A stretch of DNA of 64,000 nt from UPXZ01 sp964634605 (GTDB lineage: Bacteria; Bacteroidota; Bacteroidia; Bacteroidales; Paludibacteraceae). Position 1 is the stretch's first letter; every line of letters begins with the position of its first letter. Shown in pieces: positions 1-8,428 of this stretch. A program made the translations under genes and the position numbers. The stretch is from positions 1 to 64,000 of the forward strand of contig CAZWLJ010000003.1 of the NCBI GenBank assembly GCA_964634605.1, written 5' to 3'. Below the pieces are notes generated by a model. It was not told the origin of the DNA, did no database searches, and saw nothing but the letters and a program-made list of their open reading frames with translations.

Positions 1-2
1 TG

Positions 3-33
3 CAAAGATAGAGACTATTTTTCATTCCACAAA
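3..33 (-). promoter_or_regulatory. Promoter firing left out of the window
   Basis: On the minus strand a TTTG box (33-30) and a TATCTTTG box (10-3) are separated by exactly 19 bases. This matches the Bacteroidota primary-sigma consensus TTTG-N19-TAnnTTTG at both boxes. The transcript would start just beyond the left edge, so the gene it serves is not visible. Confidence 0.75.
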
Positions 34-222
34 ATAAATTATAAGATTTTTTTGAGAAATTTTTCAAAGGCCTCGTTGTCAGCAGATTCCGATTCTGTAA
101 AAATCAAAAACATATCTGAAACTAATCTTTTACAACCTGAAAACACCGACTATACTAAAACCGCACCTTGCGATTCTGTTGTTTTACTCCGAAAACACGA
201 TGTTATTCCATTCAAAAGCGGG

Positions 223-232
223 TGCAAAGGTA
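223..232 (-). promoter_or_regulatory. Second leftward promoter, -7 element
   Basis: Read on the minus strand the -7 box is TACCTTTG followed by CACCCGC. No good TTTG lies at the usual distance (a TTTT does), so it is weaker than the one at 3-33. If used, it adds about 215 nt of transcribed leader before the downstream promoter. Confidence 0.4.
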
Positions 233-323
233 TGTACTTTTATCCAAACTAAAAAATAATTTTGAAAGAAAATTGCAATAAAAATGCACAAAAAGACACA
301 AAGGACTGACTGTCAGCCACTAG

Positions 324-1802
324 CTAATGACGCCAAAAAGCAGGAGTGAATATCATAAGTACCGTATATAATTCCAGACGGCCAGCCAGCATGACAAACG
401 AGAGAAACCATTTGCTAAATTCGGGAATGTTTGCAAAGTTGCCGGAAGGACCTACAGTGTTGAATCCCGGACCGACACAGCTTATACAGCTAATCATACC
501 ACCTATTGATTCTCCGGTCCCCATTCCGGAAATCATCAGGACCAGAATTCCGGCCAAAGTAATAATCAGATAAAGAATTACAAATGCAAGTACCCTGATC
601 ATAATATTATCATGTACCACTACTTTATTGTACCTGACAGGAATGACTGCCGAGGGATGAATCATGTGTTTGAATTCATAATAGCATGCTTTGGCTGCAA
701 TGACTATGCGAACGACTTTTATACCACCCGCGGTAGAACCTGCCGATGCACCTATTAACATTATAATTGCTATCACAAACCACGTTACGGGCTTCCAGGT
801 CATATAATCGACGGTAGTGAAGCCAGTGGTAGTCATGAGCGATGATATGGTAAAGAATGAATCGCGCCATGCTTTTTCAATTACACCCAGGGTGATTGTA
901 TCAGAAAAGTCGATGAGTGAAAACATTACGATCAGACTTGCCCCAATCATTATTATAATATAGTATCGCAATTCTTCATTCTCTCTGATTTTGAAGAATT
1001 TTCTTTTATAACCATAAAAATACATAGCGAAATTAACACCGGATAAAAGCATGAAAAAGGCAAGTACGTATTGGATATAAGGAGAATTTTCCCAATAATA
1101 GATACTTGTTTGCCTGGTAGAGAAGCCTCCGGTAGCAACGGTTGAAAAAGAATGAGTGACTGAGTCGAACAAAGACATTCCTCCGAAAAGCAGGAATATG
1201 GTTTCGGCAACTGTGAGGAAAATATATACAATGAATAGTATACGTGCTGTATCGTTAATCCTGGGGCTAAACTTATCTTTAGTAGGACCTGTAGTTTCGG
1301 CTGCGAACAGATGAGAACCGTTTATTCCCAAAACAGGCAATAAAGCCATGGAAATAACCACAATACCCAAACCTCCAAGCCAGTGAGTCATTGCCCGCCA
1401 GAAAAGCATGCTATATGATAGTTCTTCAATATTATTGAGTATGGTAGATCCTGTTGTAGTAAAACCGGACATGGTTTCGAAAAATGAATTTGTATAGGAC
1501 GGGATGGCTCCACTCATCCAGAAAGGCAATGCACCTATAGCTGAAAAAAATATCCAGGCAAAAGTTACGATCAATGAACCCTCTCTTTTACCTGCCTTTG
1601 ATGGAGCATTCCTTCCTAAGAAAATCATCAGCAAAGCGATTGCCAACGCAATTAAAGAGCTGTAGATAAAATACCTGGCGTCATTCTCATGATATATCAG
1701 TGTAATTACCGTAACGAATAATAAGGCAGCGCTTTCGACAAGCAACAGGTATCCTATTAACCTGGATACCAGTTTGAAATTTATTTCTGATTTGAACGGC
1801 AT
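324..1802 (-). CDS. trkH: TrkH-family potassium uptake protein (second copy)
   Basis: Membrane subunit of a Trk/Ktr potassium importer. The 492-residue protein has the four-fold P-loop architecture: SGFTTTG at about residues 112-118, then STVATGGFST, a TTTGFTT loop and a SCVGPGF loop, each carrying the conserved filter glycine. The ATG at 1802 starts at MPFKSEINF and lies 2 bases after the stop of the upstream trkH, so the two are translationally linked; a longer in-frame start at 1892 would sit deep inside the neighbour and is rejected. It is clearly homologous to that neighbour but not near-identical, so it is an old duplication. It probably works with the TrkA encoded upstream. The family is certain; the ion preference (K+ alone or K+/Na+) is not. 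Confidence 0.93.
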   Translation of the reverse strand: MPFKSEINFKLVSRLIGYLLLVESAALLFVTVITLIYHENDARYFIYSSLIALAIALLMIFLGRNAPSKAGKREGSLIVTFAWIFFSAIGALPFWMSGAIPSYTNSFFETMSGFTTTGSTILNNIEELSYSMLFWRAMTHWLGGLGIVVISMALLPVLGINGSHLFAAETTGPTKDKFSPRINDTARILFIVYIFLTVAETIFLLFGGMSLFDSVTHSFSTVATGGFSTRQTSIYYWENSPYIQYVLAFFMLLSGVNFAMYFYGYKRKFFKIRENEELRYYIIIMIGASLIVMFSLIDFSDTITLGVIEKAWRDSFFTISSLMTTTGFTTVDYMTWKPVTWFVIAIIMLIGASAGSTAGGIKVVRIVIAAKACYYEFKHMIHPSAVIPVRYNKVVVHDNIMIRVLAFVILYLIITLAGILVLMISGMGTGESIGGMISCISCVGPGFNTVGPSGNFANIPEFSKWFLSFVMLAGRLELYTVLMIFTPAFWRH

Positions 1803-1804
1803 AT

Positions 1805-3277
1805 TTATTTTTTCCAGAATTCGGGAGTTAACAATAACAACACAGAATAAACTTCCAGACGTCCTACTATCATGACAAAGGCAAGAAACCACTTACTGAA
1901 TACCGGGATCTCTGAAAAACTGTGAGTAGGTCCGAGCTGACCCAGTCCGAGACCCACATCGCTCATACATGTTATCATCCCGCTCATGGACTCGATAAAT
2001 CCCAATCCGGATAAACTCAACACGAAAGTGCCGATAATTATAATAATTGTATATATCATGGAAAAAGCCAGAATTCGCATCATCAAATCATCCTTAACAA
2101 CCTGACCGTTGAATTTTACGGGGATGATGGCGCTGGGGTGTATCAGTTTCTTGAATTCATAATAACAAAACTTGGATAAAAGAACAACCCTCGAAATTTT
2201 AATACCGCCCGAAGTAGAATACGTAGAAGCACCGGAAATCATCAAAACAAGCATGACCACCCATGTAAATGAATTCCAAAGCGTATAATCTTCGGTAGCC
2301 AATCCGGTAGAAGTGATGCAGGATGTGACTATAAACAGACTGCTTCTGAACGATTTCTCAAGTTCACTGAAACTAGATGAATTATTCTGGTTAATATGTG
2401 ACAGAAAAATTATCACTGTGGCAACAAGCAATGCAATTACATAATACTTCAGCTCTTCATTTTTTCTGATTTTATCCAGATTGAAGCGGACTAGAAAGTA
2501 GTAAAGCGTGAAATTAACACCTGAAAAGAACATAAAAAAGATAATAACATATTCGATGGCAGGCGACTGAAAATAGGCTATGCTTAGTTGTTTGGTTGAA
2601 AATCCTCCGGTACTGATGGTAGAAAGCGCATGATTAAGGGCATCAAACCAGTTCATCCCTGCAAACCGCAACGCAACGGTACACAGTATGGTAAGCACCA
2701 AATATACCACCAAAAGGATTTTAGCTGTCTGGTTGACCTTTGGTAAAATTTTTTCCTTGGTGGGAGTAGTACCTTCAGAAGTGAAAAGCTGATATCCTGC
2801 ACCACCAATCATGGGAAGGATAGCCAGAAAAATGACCACGATACCGAGTCCGCCAATCCAGTGAGTCATGGAGCGCCAGAAAAGGAGGTTGAAAGGCAAT
2901 GATTCAATATTATTCAGTATGGAGGTACCGGTTGTGGTAAATCCTGATAAAGTTTCGAAAAAGGCATCGGTAAAATCTGGGATGTAACCACTCAGTGAAA
3001 ACGGTAAGGCACCGATAATTGTATACAAGAGCCATGTTGAGGTTACAATGACCGCTCCTTCCCTCTTGCCAACAGTTGGTTCGGCTTTCCACCCGGCTGC
3101 AATGCCGCTTAAACCGGCTATCAAAGCAATCAGTATGGTGGAAAAATAGTAACGGATCATTTCCGTTTCGTCGAAAACAAGAGCCATCAATATGGGCAAC
3201 AACAGAAAAGCTGCTTCAATCAGCAGCAATCCGCCCAATACCTTACTTATCAGTTTTATATTCAAATCTCTGTTCAT
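1805..3277 (-). CDS. trkH: TrkH-family potassium uptake protein (first copy)
   Basis: Pore-forming subunit of a Trk potassium uptake system in the inner membrane. The 490-residue protein has about ten hydrophobic segments and four P-loops: SGFTTTGTS at residues 111-119, then STISTGGFST, TSCITSTG and MSDVGLGLG. The last filter differs from that of the downstream paralogue (SCVGPGF), suggesting different conductance or partner use. It begins 39 bases after trkA and ends 2 bases before the second trkH, so trkA-trkH-trkH form one unit. Potassium-gated function through the TrkA RCK ring is established for the family. Confidence 0.94.
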   Translation of the reverse strand: MNRDLNIKLISKVLGGLLLIEAAFLLLPILMALVFDETEMIRYYFSTILIALIAGLSGIAAGWKAEPTVGKREGAVIVTSTWLLYTIIGALPFSLSGYIPDFTDAFFETLSGFTTTGTSILNNIESLPFNLLFWRSMTHWIGGLGIVVIFLAILPMIGGAGYQLFTSEGTTPTKEKILPKVNQTAKILLVVYLVLTILCTVALRFAGMNWFDALNHALSTISTGGFSTKQLSIAYFQSPAIEYVIIFFMFFSGVNFTLYYFLVRFNLDKIRKNEELKYYVIALLVATVIIFLSHINQNNSSSFSELEKSFRSSLFIVTSCITSTGLATEDYTLWNSFTWVVMLVLMISGASTYSTSGGIKISRVVLLSKFCYYEFKKLIHPSAIIPVKFNGQVVKDDLMMRILAFSMIYTIIIIIGTFVLSLSGLGFIESMSGMITCMSDVGLGLGQLGPTHSFSEIPVFSKWFLAFVMIVGRLEVYSVLLLLTPEFWKK

Positions 3278-3316
3278 TTGCAGGTAGAGTGTGAAGTGAA
3301 TTGGATTTATGGAATA

Positions 3317-4651
3317 TTAATTAAACAGGGATTCGACCTTACGAATAGCAGAAGATACGCAAAACACCAATACATGGTCACCAGGCAGAATCTGAGTATT
3401 ACCGTAGGCAATGCTCCCCACTCCGTCGCGAACAATGCCTCCGATATTCACATTTTCGGGCAGGCGGATGTTTCTAATTTGCGATTTTGTGACTTTTGAA
3501 CCTGCTTTGGCAATAAACTCAACGACTTCGGCATCTGCCGAGGCAAGGGTTTTAACATCGAGCACGTCAGCATCGAGTGTAAGTTGGTAAATGTAGCTGG
3601 CTGCAATCATCTTTTTATTAATAACACTGCCTATGCCGAGTTCTTCAGCCAGCTGAATATAATCTATATTCTCGACTTCTGCAATTGTTTTCTTAACTCC
3701 CAGTCGTTTGGCTTCCAGACAAGCTAATATGTTGGCTTCCGAATTGGAGGTTGTAGCAATGAAAGCATCTATTTCCTCAATGCCTTCGGCTCGAAGTGCT
3801 TCCACATCTCTTCCGTCGGCATTGATAATGAGCGCGTTATGCAGGCATCCTGCCAGTTGATAACATTTGTCCCTGTCGCGTTCCAGAACCTTCACCTTGA
3901 TGTTTCCGGGGAGGAACTGTATCGTTTTTTGAGCTATGCGGCTGCCTCCCATAATCATCACATTTTTTATCTGAAAGTCTTTTTTCCCCGATTGTTCTCT
4001 TACAAAATCGATATTTTCTTTCATGGTCATGAAGTACACCACATCGTTGACCATGATTTCATCCCCTCCGTTGGGTATGATTGTGCGTCCGTTCCGGTTG
4101 ATTGCCACTACGCGGTATTTGCCATGATCAAAAAATCCGGTATTGAATTTTTTATTCAGAATCAGCGCGTTTTCACGAAGTTTTATTGCCAGCATGAAGA
4201 GCGCTTCATTATGAAAGCTCAGATTTTGCCTCAGCCAGGTATATCGCAGCGATTCTACAATTTCCTTTGCTGCCAGTTTTTCGGGAAAAATGAGGTAATC
4301 GACCCCCAGTTTTGAAAAAAACTCTTTATTCTCCGGTATGAGGTATTCGTAGTTTTCAATGCGGGCAAGAGTACGTTTGGCACCCAGGTTGGTTGCAAGC
4401 ATGCTCGAAGTCATGTTAATACTTTCGTAAGGGGTTACTGCAATAAACAAATCGGCTTTATCCACGCCACATTCTTTCAGACTTTCGATGGAAGTGGGCG
4501 AACCGGTTCTGGTCAGCAAATCGTAATTCATCTCCAGATCGGTCAGCCGTTCCGGCTTTTCATCAAGCAGTGTAGTATCAAAATTCTCTTTTGCTAAAAG
4601 TTTGGCCAGATGAGTTCCCACTTCACCTGCACCCGCTATGATTATCTTCAT
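3317..4651 (-). CDS. trkA: TrkA, regulatory RCK protein of the Trk potassium transporter
   Basis: Cytoplasmic nucleotide-binding regulator that gates TrkH. The 444-residue protein is a tandem of two RCK units. The first begins with a Rossmann loop GAGEVG at residues 7-12 with an acidic end to strand two (LLDEKPE). The second starts near residue 230 with a degenerate loop, MGGSRIA. Each unit is followed by a TrkA-C domain. Length and order match the family. It precedes two trkH genes on the same strand. dxs-trkA-trkH adjacency is, as I recall, common in Bacteroidales; here an alpha-galactosidase gene sits between dxs and trkA. Confidence 0.95.
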   Translation of the reverse strand: MKIIIAGAGEVGTHLAKLLAKENFDTTLLDEKPERLTDLEMNYDLLTRTGSPTSIESLKECGVDKADLFIAVTPYESINMTSSMLATNLGAKRTLARIENYEYLIPENKEFFSKLGVDYLIFPEKLAAKEIVESLRYTWLRQNLSFHNEALFMLAIKLRENALILNKKFNTGFFDHGKYRVVAINRNGRTIIPNGGDEIMVNDVVYFMTMKENIDFVREQSGKKDFQIKNVMIMGGSRIAQKTIQFLPGNIKVKVLERDRDKCYQLAGCLHNALIINADGRDVEALRAEGIEEIDAFIATTSNSEANILACLEAKRLGVKKTIAEVENIDYIQLAEELGIGSVINKKMIAASYIYQLTLDADVLDVKTLASADAEVVEFIAKAGSKVTKSQIRNIRLPENVNIGGIVRDGVGSIAYGNTQILPGDHVLVFCVSSAIRKVESLFN

Positions 4652-4778
4652 CGTTCGTTTTTTTTAAAATAATAAAATTGTAATCAGTCTGACCTTTTCT
4701 GTCCGGAATCTGCAGCTTAACCATGTAATTACACGTATGGATTCTTAAACAATAAATGATTCGCGATTATTTCGTTTT

Positions 4779-6011
4779 TTACTCAGAGAGCCGATAGACT
4801 TTTGTCTCGTGGGGGGCTACTTTTACATTCAGACGTTTGACTGTATTCAGGATTCTGCCACTCCAGAGATCTTTCCCTTTTTTCCGGTTTAAAATACCAA
4901 TTTCCTTCAGATTAATATCGGCTATTTGTTCCTTTTCAGATGTATTCAGTATGCCCAGTGCCACATCGCCATTTGCAAGCGGTTTCACAAAAATCTGCCA
5001 TATTTCGGTTATCAGTTTTCGTTCAGCCTGTATTCCAAGCGGATCCTGGTCTATGGCAATGATTTCTTTATTTGTCAGGATGCGTTTTGTTGCTTCATTC
5101 ATATTTCTCACGTCGCAGGTAATCATCAATGGTGAAGCCATCAGGCACCAAAGCGACATTTGCGACTGATATTCGGTGTCGGTACAGCCTGTTCCGCCCA
5201 AATCGCTTGAAGGAGCACCTTTTTTCCCGTAAAGTCCAACCACGAGCATATCCGGATCGTTCCATCCGTTGGGTCCGGCAAATTCGTTCAGTCGGGCATT
5301 GATATTCAGGATATCGAGTATACCTGCTCCGGAGCCATGCAAATCGCCCGGAGTGTTGGGCGTTTGGAGGCTTTTCCATTTATCGCGCACATCTGCCGTT
5401 GTGCGCCAGAGATGACCACCCGCTTTGCGAGCCCAGTGCCATGGCGATCTGTCGCCCCATTCACATATACCTAATGCAATATCACGCCCGCTGTTTTGTA
5501 ATGCTTTTGCCATTCGTTCGTACCGGGCTATAGCTGTTTGCCAGTCGGCAGGTGCACCGCAGTAATCATATTTCAGGTAATCAAATCCCCATTGTGCAAA
5601 CATCCGGGCATCCTGTTCTTCGAAATGGAGACTTGCAGTATATCCGCCACATGTGAGCGGAGCTGCATCGGAATAAATGCCAATCTTCATCCCTTTGCTG
5701 TGAACGTAATCCACCAGTGCCTTCATACCCGAAGGGAATTTATCAGGGTCAGGGATCATGTTGTTTCGGTTATCTCTTCCACCCTGCCATCCGTCGTCTA
5801 TAAAAATATAGGTATATCCGAGATCTCTGAGCCCTGTTTCAACCATGGCATCCGCCAGGGTTTTTATGTCATTCTCATGAATATTCAGACCGAAGTAATT
5901 CCAGGTCATGAAACCCATCGGAGGTGTAGGAGCAAGCTGATTCTGATTTTGTGAGAATAATCCCCGGGTCAGTAGAATTCCGGCAATTATCAGAAGATTA
6001 CTAAATTTCAT
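4779..6011 (-). CDS. GH27 alpha-galactosidase, secreted
   Basis: Hydrolyses terminal alpha-galactosides such as melibiose-type ends or galactomannan side chains. From the ATG at 6011 the 410-residue protein begins with a signal peptide (about residues 1-20, ending LFSQ). GH27 motifs follow in order: PPMGFMTWN, IDDGWQ (71-76), KIGIYSD, the nucleophile Asp149 in LKYDYC, Arg203 and acid/base Asp207 in WRTTADVRDKW, and NDPDMLVVG. An in-frame ATG at 6089 directly abuts the dxs stop and would add 26 residues partly encoded by a tetranucleotide repeat; I prefer 6011 because it gives a clean signal peptide. The gene interrupts the dxs-trkA neighbourhood and may be a later insertion. Confidence 0.9.
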   Translation of the reverse strand: MKFSNLLIIAGILLTRGLFSQNQNQLAPTPPMGFMTWNYFGLNIHENDIKTLADAMVETGLRDLGYTYIFIDDGWQGGRDNRNNMIPDPDKFPSGMKALVDYVHSKGMKIGIYSDAAPLTCGGYTASLHFEEQDARMFAQWGFDYLKYDYCGAPADWQTAIARYERMAKALQNSGRDIALGICEWGDRSPWHWARKAGGHLWRTTADVRDKWKSLQTPNTPGDLHGSGAGILDILNINARLNEFAGPNGWNDPDMLVVGLYGKKGAPSSDLGGTGCTDTEYQSQMSLWCLMASPLMITCDVRNMNEATKRILTNKEIIAIDQDPLGIQAERKLITEIWQIFVKPLANGDVALGILNTSEKEQIADINLKEIGILNRKKGKDLWSGRILNTVKRLNVKVAPHETKVYRLSE

Positions 6012-6035
6012 ATTGATTGATTGATTGATTGATTG
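6012..6035. repeat. Tetranucleotide microsatellite (ATTG)6 at the GH27 start
   Basis: Six perfect copies of ATTG (plus strand; CAAT on the coding strand) directly abut the GH27 start codon. Copy-number slippage would change the spacing between any ribosome-binding region and the ATG, or shift frame if translation starts at 6089. Confidence 0.9.
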
Positions 6036-6089
6036 GTTCGTTAATCCTATAAAAAAGCTGTTTATCAAAAAGAATGTCACAATACGCAT

Positions 6090-8036
6090 TTAACAGGTGG
6101 CATTTAAAGCTTTCAGTCCGGTTTTTTCCGTTGTGTGAATTATGTCGCTAATTTTCTTTGCAATTCCTTCTGCATCCATTCCAAGCATTGCGTGAAGTTC
6201 TTCGGGTGTGCCATGTTCGACAAATACATCCGGAATACCAATCCGTATCACTTCAGGCTGATATTCGTTTTCAGACATGAATTCAAGTACCGCTGATCCG
6301 AATCCGCCTTCGATGGTACCGTCTTCGATGGTAATCACTTTTCTGAATTTTTTCCCGATTTCGTGAAACAGTTCTTCATCGAGGGGTTTCAGGAAGCGGG
6401 CATCGAAATGAGCGATGCTCAAGCCGGTTTCATTTTCTATGGTATTTATGGCTTTTTCGGCAGCTGCAGCTATTGTACCGATGGTAACCACAGCCATATC
6501 CGTACCCATTTTGAGGCATTCGCCTTTACCGGTCGGTTGTTCGCACCACTCGTTATGCCAGTTGATATTGAATCCTCTTCCCCGGGGGTAACGAATGACG
6601 TAAGGACCCTTGCCCGGCAGCTGAGCTGTATACATCAGGTTACGGAGTTCCATTTCGTTACGGGGAGCCGCTATAGTGAGATTGGGAATACAGCGCATGT
6701 AGGCCATATCAAATTGTCCCTGATGAGTGGCGCCATCCGAGCCAACGATACCGGCACGGTCAAGACATATGATTACAGGCAGCTTCTGTATGGCAATATC
6801 GTGGATTACACTGTCGTAAGCCCGCTGCATGAACGATGAATATACATTGCAGAAAGGTACCATTCCTTCTTTGGCAAGTCCGGCTGAGAAAGTAACGGCA
6901 TGAGCTTCGGCGATACCCACATCAAAAACACGCTCCGGGAAACGGCGTTGCATGATGTTCATCGAACAACCTGAAGGCATAGCGGGAGTAATTCCGATAA
7001 TTTTGTCGTTCTGTTTGGCCAGTTCGAGCAATGTTTTTCCGAAAACATCCTGAAAAAGAGGTGGTTCGGCATTATTATGGTTGCATACAAGGCGTTCTCC
7101 GGTTTCCGGATCGAACTTGCCGGGCGCATGCCATACGGTAGCCGATTTTTCGGCCGGTTCGAATCCTTTTCCTTTCTGAGTGATAACATGAAGCACTTTC
7201 GGACCTTTGAAATTTTTAATTTCGGCAAGAATTCTGATCAGATTATTCACATCATGCCCGTCGACCGGGCCAAAATATCGGATGTTGAGTCCTTCGAAAA
7301 TATTATGGTCTTTTTGAGTGAAAGCTGTTTTCAGACTGTTATTGAAGCGGATAATCTTATTCTTCTTTTCATCGTCGACCAATCTGCTTTTTCTGAACAG
7401 ATTGTAAACCTTATGGCGAATTTTATTGTAGGCTTTGGAGGTAGTGATATCCACCAGGTACTGGGTAAATCCTCCGTTAATCGGGTCGATAGCCATCTGG
7501 TTGTCATTCAGAATGATGAGCATATCATTCTTATCCATCGATGTATTATTAAGTCCTTCGAATGCAAGCCCTCCGGTCATCGAACCGTCGCCAATAACGG
7601 CTACAACTTTGCGGTCTTCACCTTTCATACTTGCAGCCACTGCCATTCCAAGAGCAGCCGAAATGGATGTGGATGCATGTCCCACTCCGAATGTATCGTA
7701 TTCACTTTCTTCTGTTTTCGGGAAACCGCTGATTCCGCCCAGTTTGCGGTTGGTGTGAAACACGTCGCGTCTGCCCGTGAGCACTTTATGACCGTATGCC
7801 TGATGCCCCACATCCCACACAATACGGTCGTAGGGTGTATTGAAAACATAATGCAATGCAACTGTCAATTCTACTACACCGAGGCTGGATCCGAGATGAC
7901 CCGGATTTTTTGAAACCTCGTCGATAATGAAATTGCGCAGTTCATCACAGACAACATGCAGTTCCTTTTTATCAATTTTTTTCAGATCATCGGGTGAATT
8001 GATGCTGTTCAGGTATTTATAGTTTTGTTTTGCCAT
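6090..8036 (-). CDS. dxs: 1-deoxy-D-xylulose-5-phosphate synthase
   Basis: First enzyme of the methylerythritol phosphate route: condenses pyruvate and glyceraldehyde 3-phosphate using thiamine diphosphate, feeding isoprenoids and thiamine/pyridoxal synthesis. The 648-residue protein carries His48 in NPGHLGSSLG, the thiamine-diphosphate motif starting GDGSMTGG (149-156), the transketolase central domain (DRAGIVGSDGATHQG) and a C-terminal transketolase domain (EDGTIEGGFGSAV). I start it at the ATG at 8036 (MAKQNYKYL); the earlier in-frame ATG at 8075 lies upstream of a -7 promoter box at 8062-8069 and so would not be transcribed from it. It is the first gene of the minus-strand set that continues into GH27 and trkA. 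Confidence 0.96.
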   Translation of the reverse strand: MAKQNYKYLNSINSPDDLKKIDKKELHVVCDELRNFIIDEVSKNPGHLGSSLGVVELTVALHYVFNTPYDRIVWDVGHQAYGHKVLTGRRDVFHTNRKLGGISGFPKTEESEYDTFGVGHASTSISAALGMAVAASMKGEDRKVVAVIGDGSMTGGLAFEGLNNTSMDKNDMLIILNDNQMAIDPINGGFTQYLVDITTSKAYNKIRHKVYNLFRKSRLVDDEKKNKIIRFNNSLKTAFTQKDHNIFEGLNIRYFGPVDGHDVNNLIRILAEIKNFKGPKVLHVITQKGKGFEPAEKSATVWHAPGKFDPETGERLVCNHNNAEPPLFQDVFGKTLLELAKQNDKIIGITPAMPSGCSMNIMQRRFPERVFDVGIAEAHAVTFSAGLAKEGMVPFCNVYSSFMQRAYDSVIHDIAIQKLPVIICLDRAGIVGSDGATHQGQFDMAYMRCIPNLTIAAPRNEMELRNLMYTAQLPGKGPYVIRYPRGRGFNINWHNEWCEQPTGKGECLKMGTDMAVVTIGTIAAAAEKAINTIENETGLSIAHFDARFLKPLDEELFHEIGKKFRKVITIEDGTIEGGFGSAVLEFMSENEYQPEVIRIGIPDVFVEHGTPEELHAMLGMDAEGIAKKISDIIHTTEKTGLKALNATC

Positions 8037-8061
8037 TTCAAAGTTTGAAGTATCCGAGTTG

Positions 8062-8069
8062 CAAAAATA
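8062..8069 (-). promoter_or_regulatory. -7 promoter box for dxs
   Basis: TATTTTTG followed by CAAC on the minus strand, 26 bases before the preferred dxs start. I do not find a matching TTTG at 19 bases upstream, so this rests on the -7 box and its position. Confidence 0.4.
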
Positions 8070-8428
8070 ATACATTTTTATTGCTTTGGTATGTTTTTCA
8101 CCGGTAAATTTGGAAACCGGCGAATAACATAAAGCAAAGAAGGACTTCGGGCAGTAAAGAGCTATGAGAGCATTCTTTGTTTGTGTTTAAATTCCAACTA
8201 ATTCTTTTTTTTAGTCTTGTAAAACGGGCAAATCATCATTTGTAACGATTATTAACAGATAAACAATATTCCGGATATACTTTTTGTGTAATTTTGGTCA
8301 GTATTTGTGAAAATAATGAATTATTAATCAAAAATGAAGGTTCTGTTGACTAAATAAAGTTGATGATCAGATGTAACTATTGCCGGTAATTGTATTAAAT
8401 CTCAGGAAAATTCTGAATAAACAACAAC
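8070..8428. other. Divergent intergenic region dxs / GH95
   Basis: No gene seen. A plus-strand TAATTTTG at 8289-8296 could be the -7 box for the GH95 gene, leaving a 5' leader of roughly 125 nt. I find no riboswitch-like structure by eye. Confidence 0.4.

Larger units (their letters stand above)
1..323. other. Intergenic region left of trkH
   Basis: I see no convincing gene here. A 66-codon plus-strand reading frame exists at 52-252 but overlaps the antisense promoter elements and has no recognisable sequence. The region appears to be the 5' region of a leftward gene beyond the window plus the 3' flank of trkH. Confidence 0.6.

Noticed and set aside
52..252. 66-codon plus-strand frame at the left edge
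   Set aside because: It overlaps antisense promoter elements, has no recognisable family and no upstream signals.
324..3277. Tandem trkH genes as one frameshifted gene
   Set aside because: Each is full length with its own four P-loops, so they are two genes.
7077..7913. 278-codon antisense frame inside dxs
   Set aside because: Shadow of a strongly conserved coding region.
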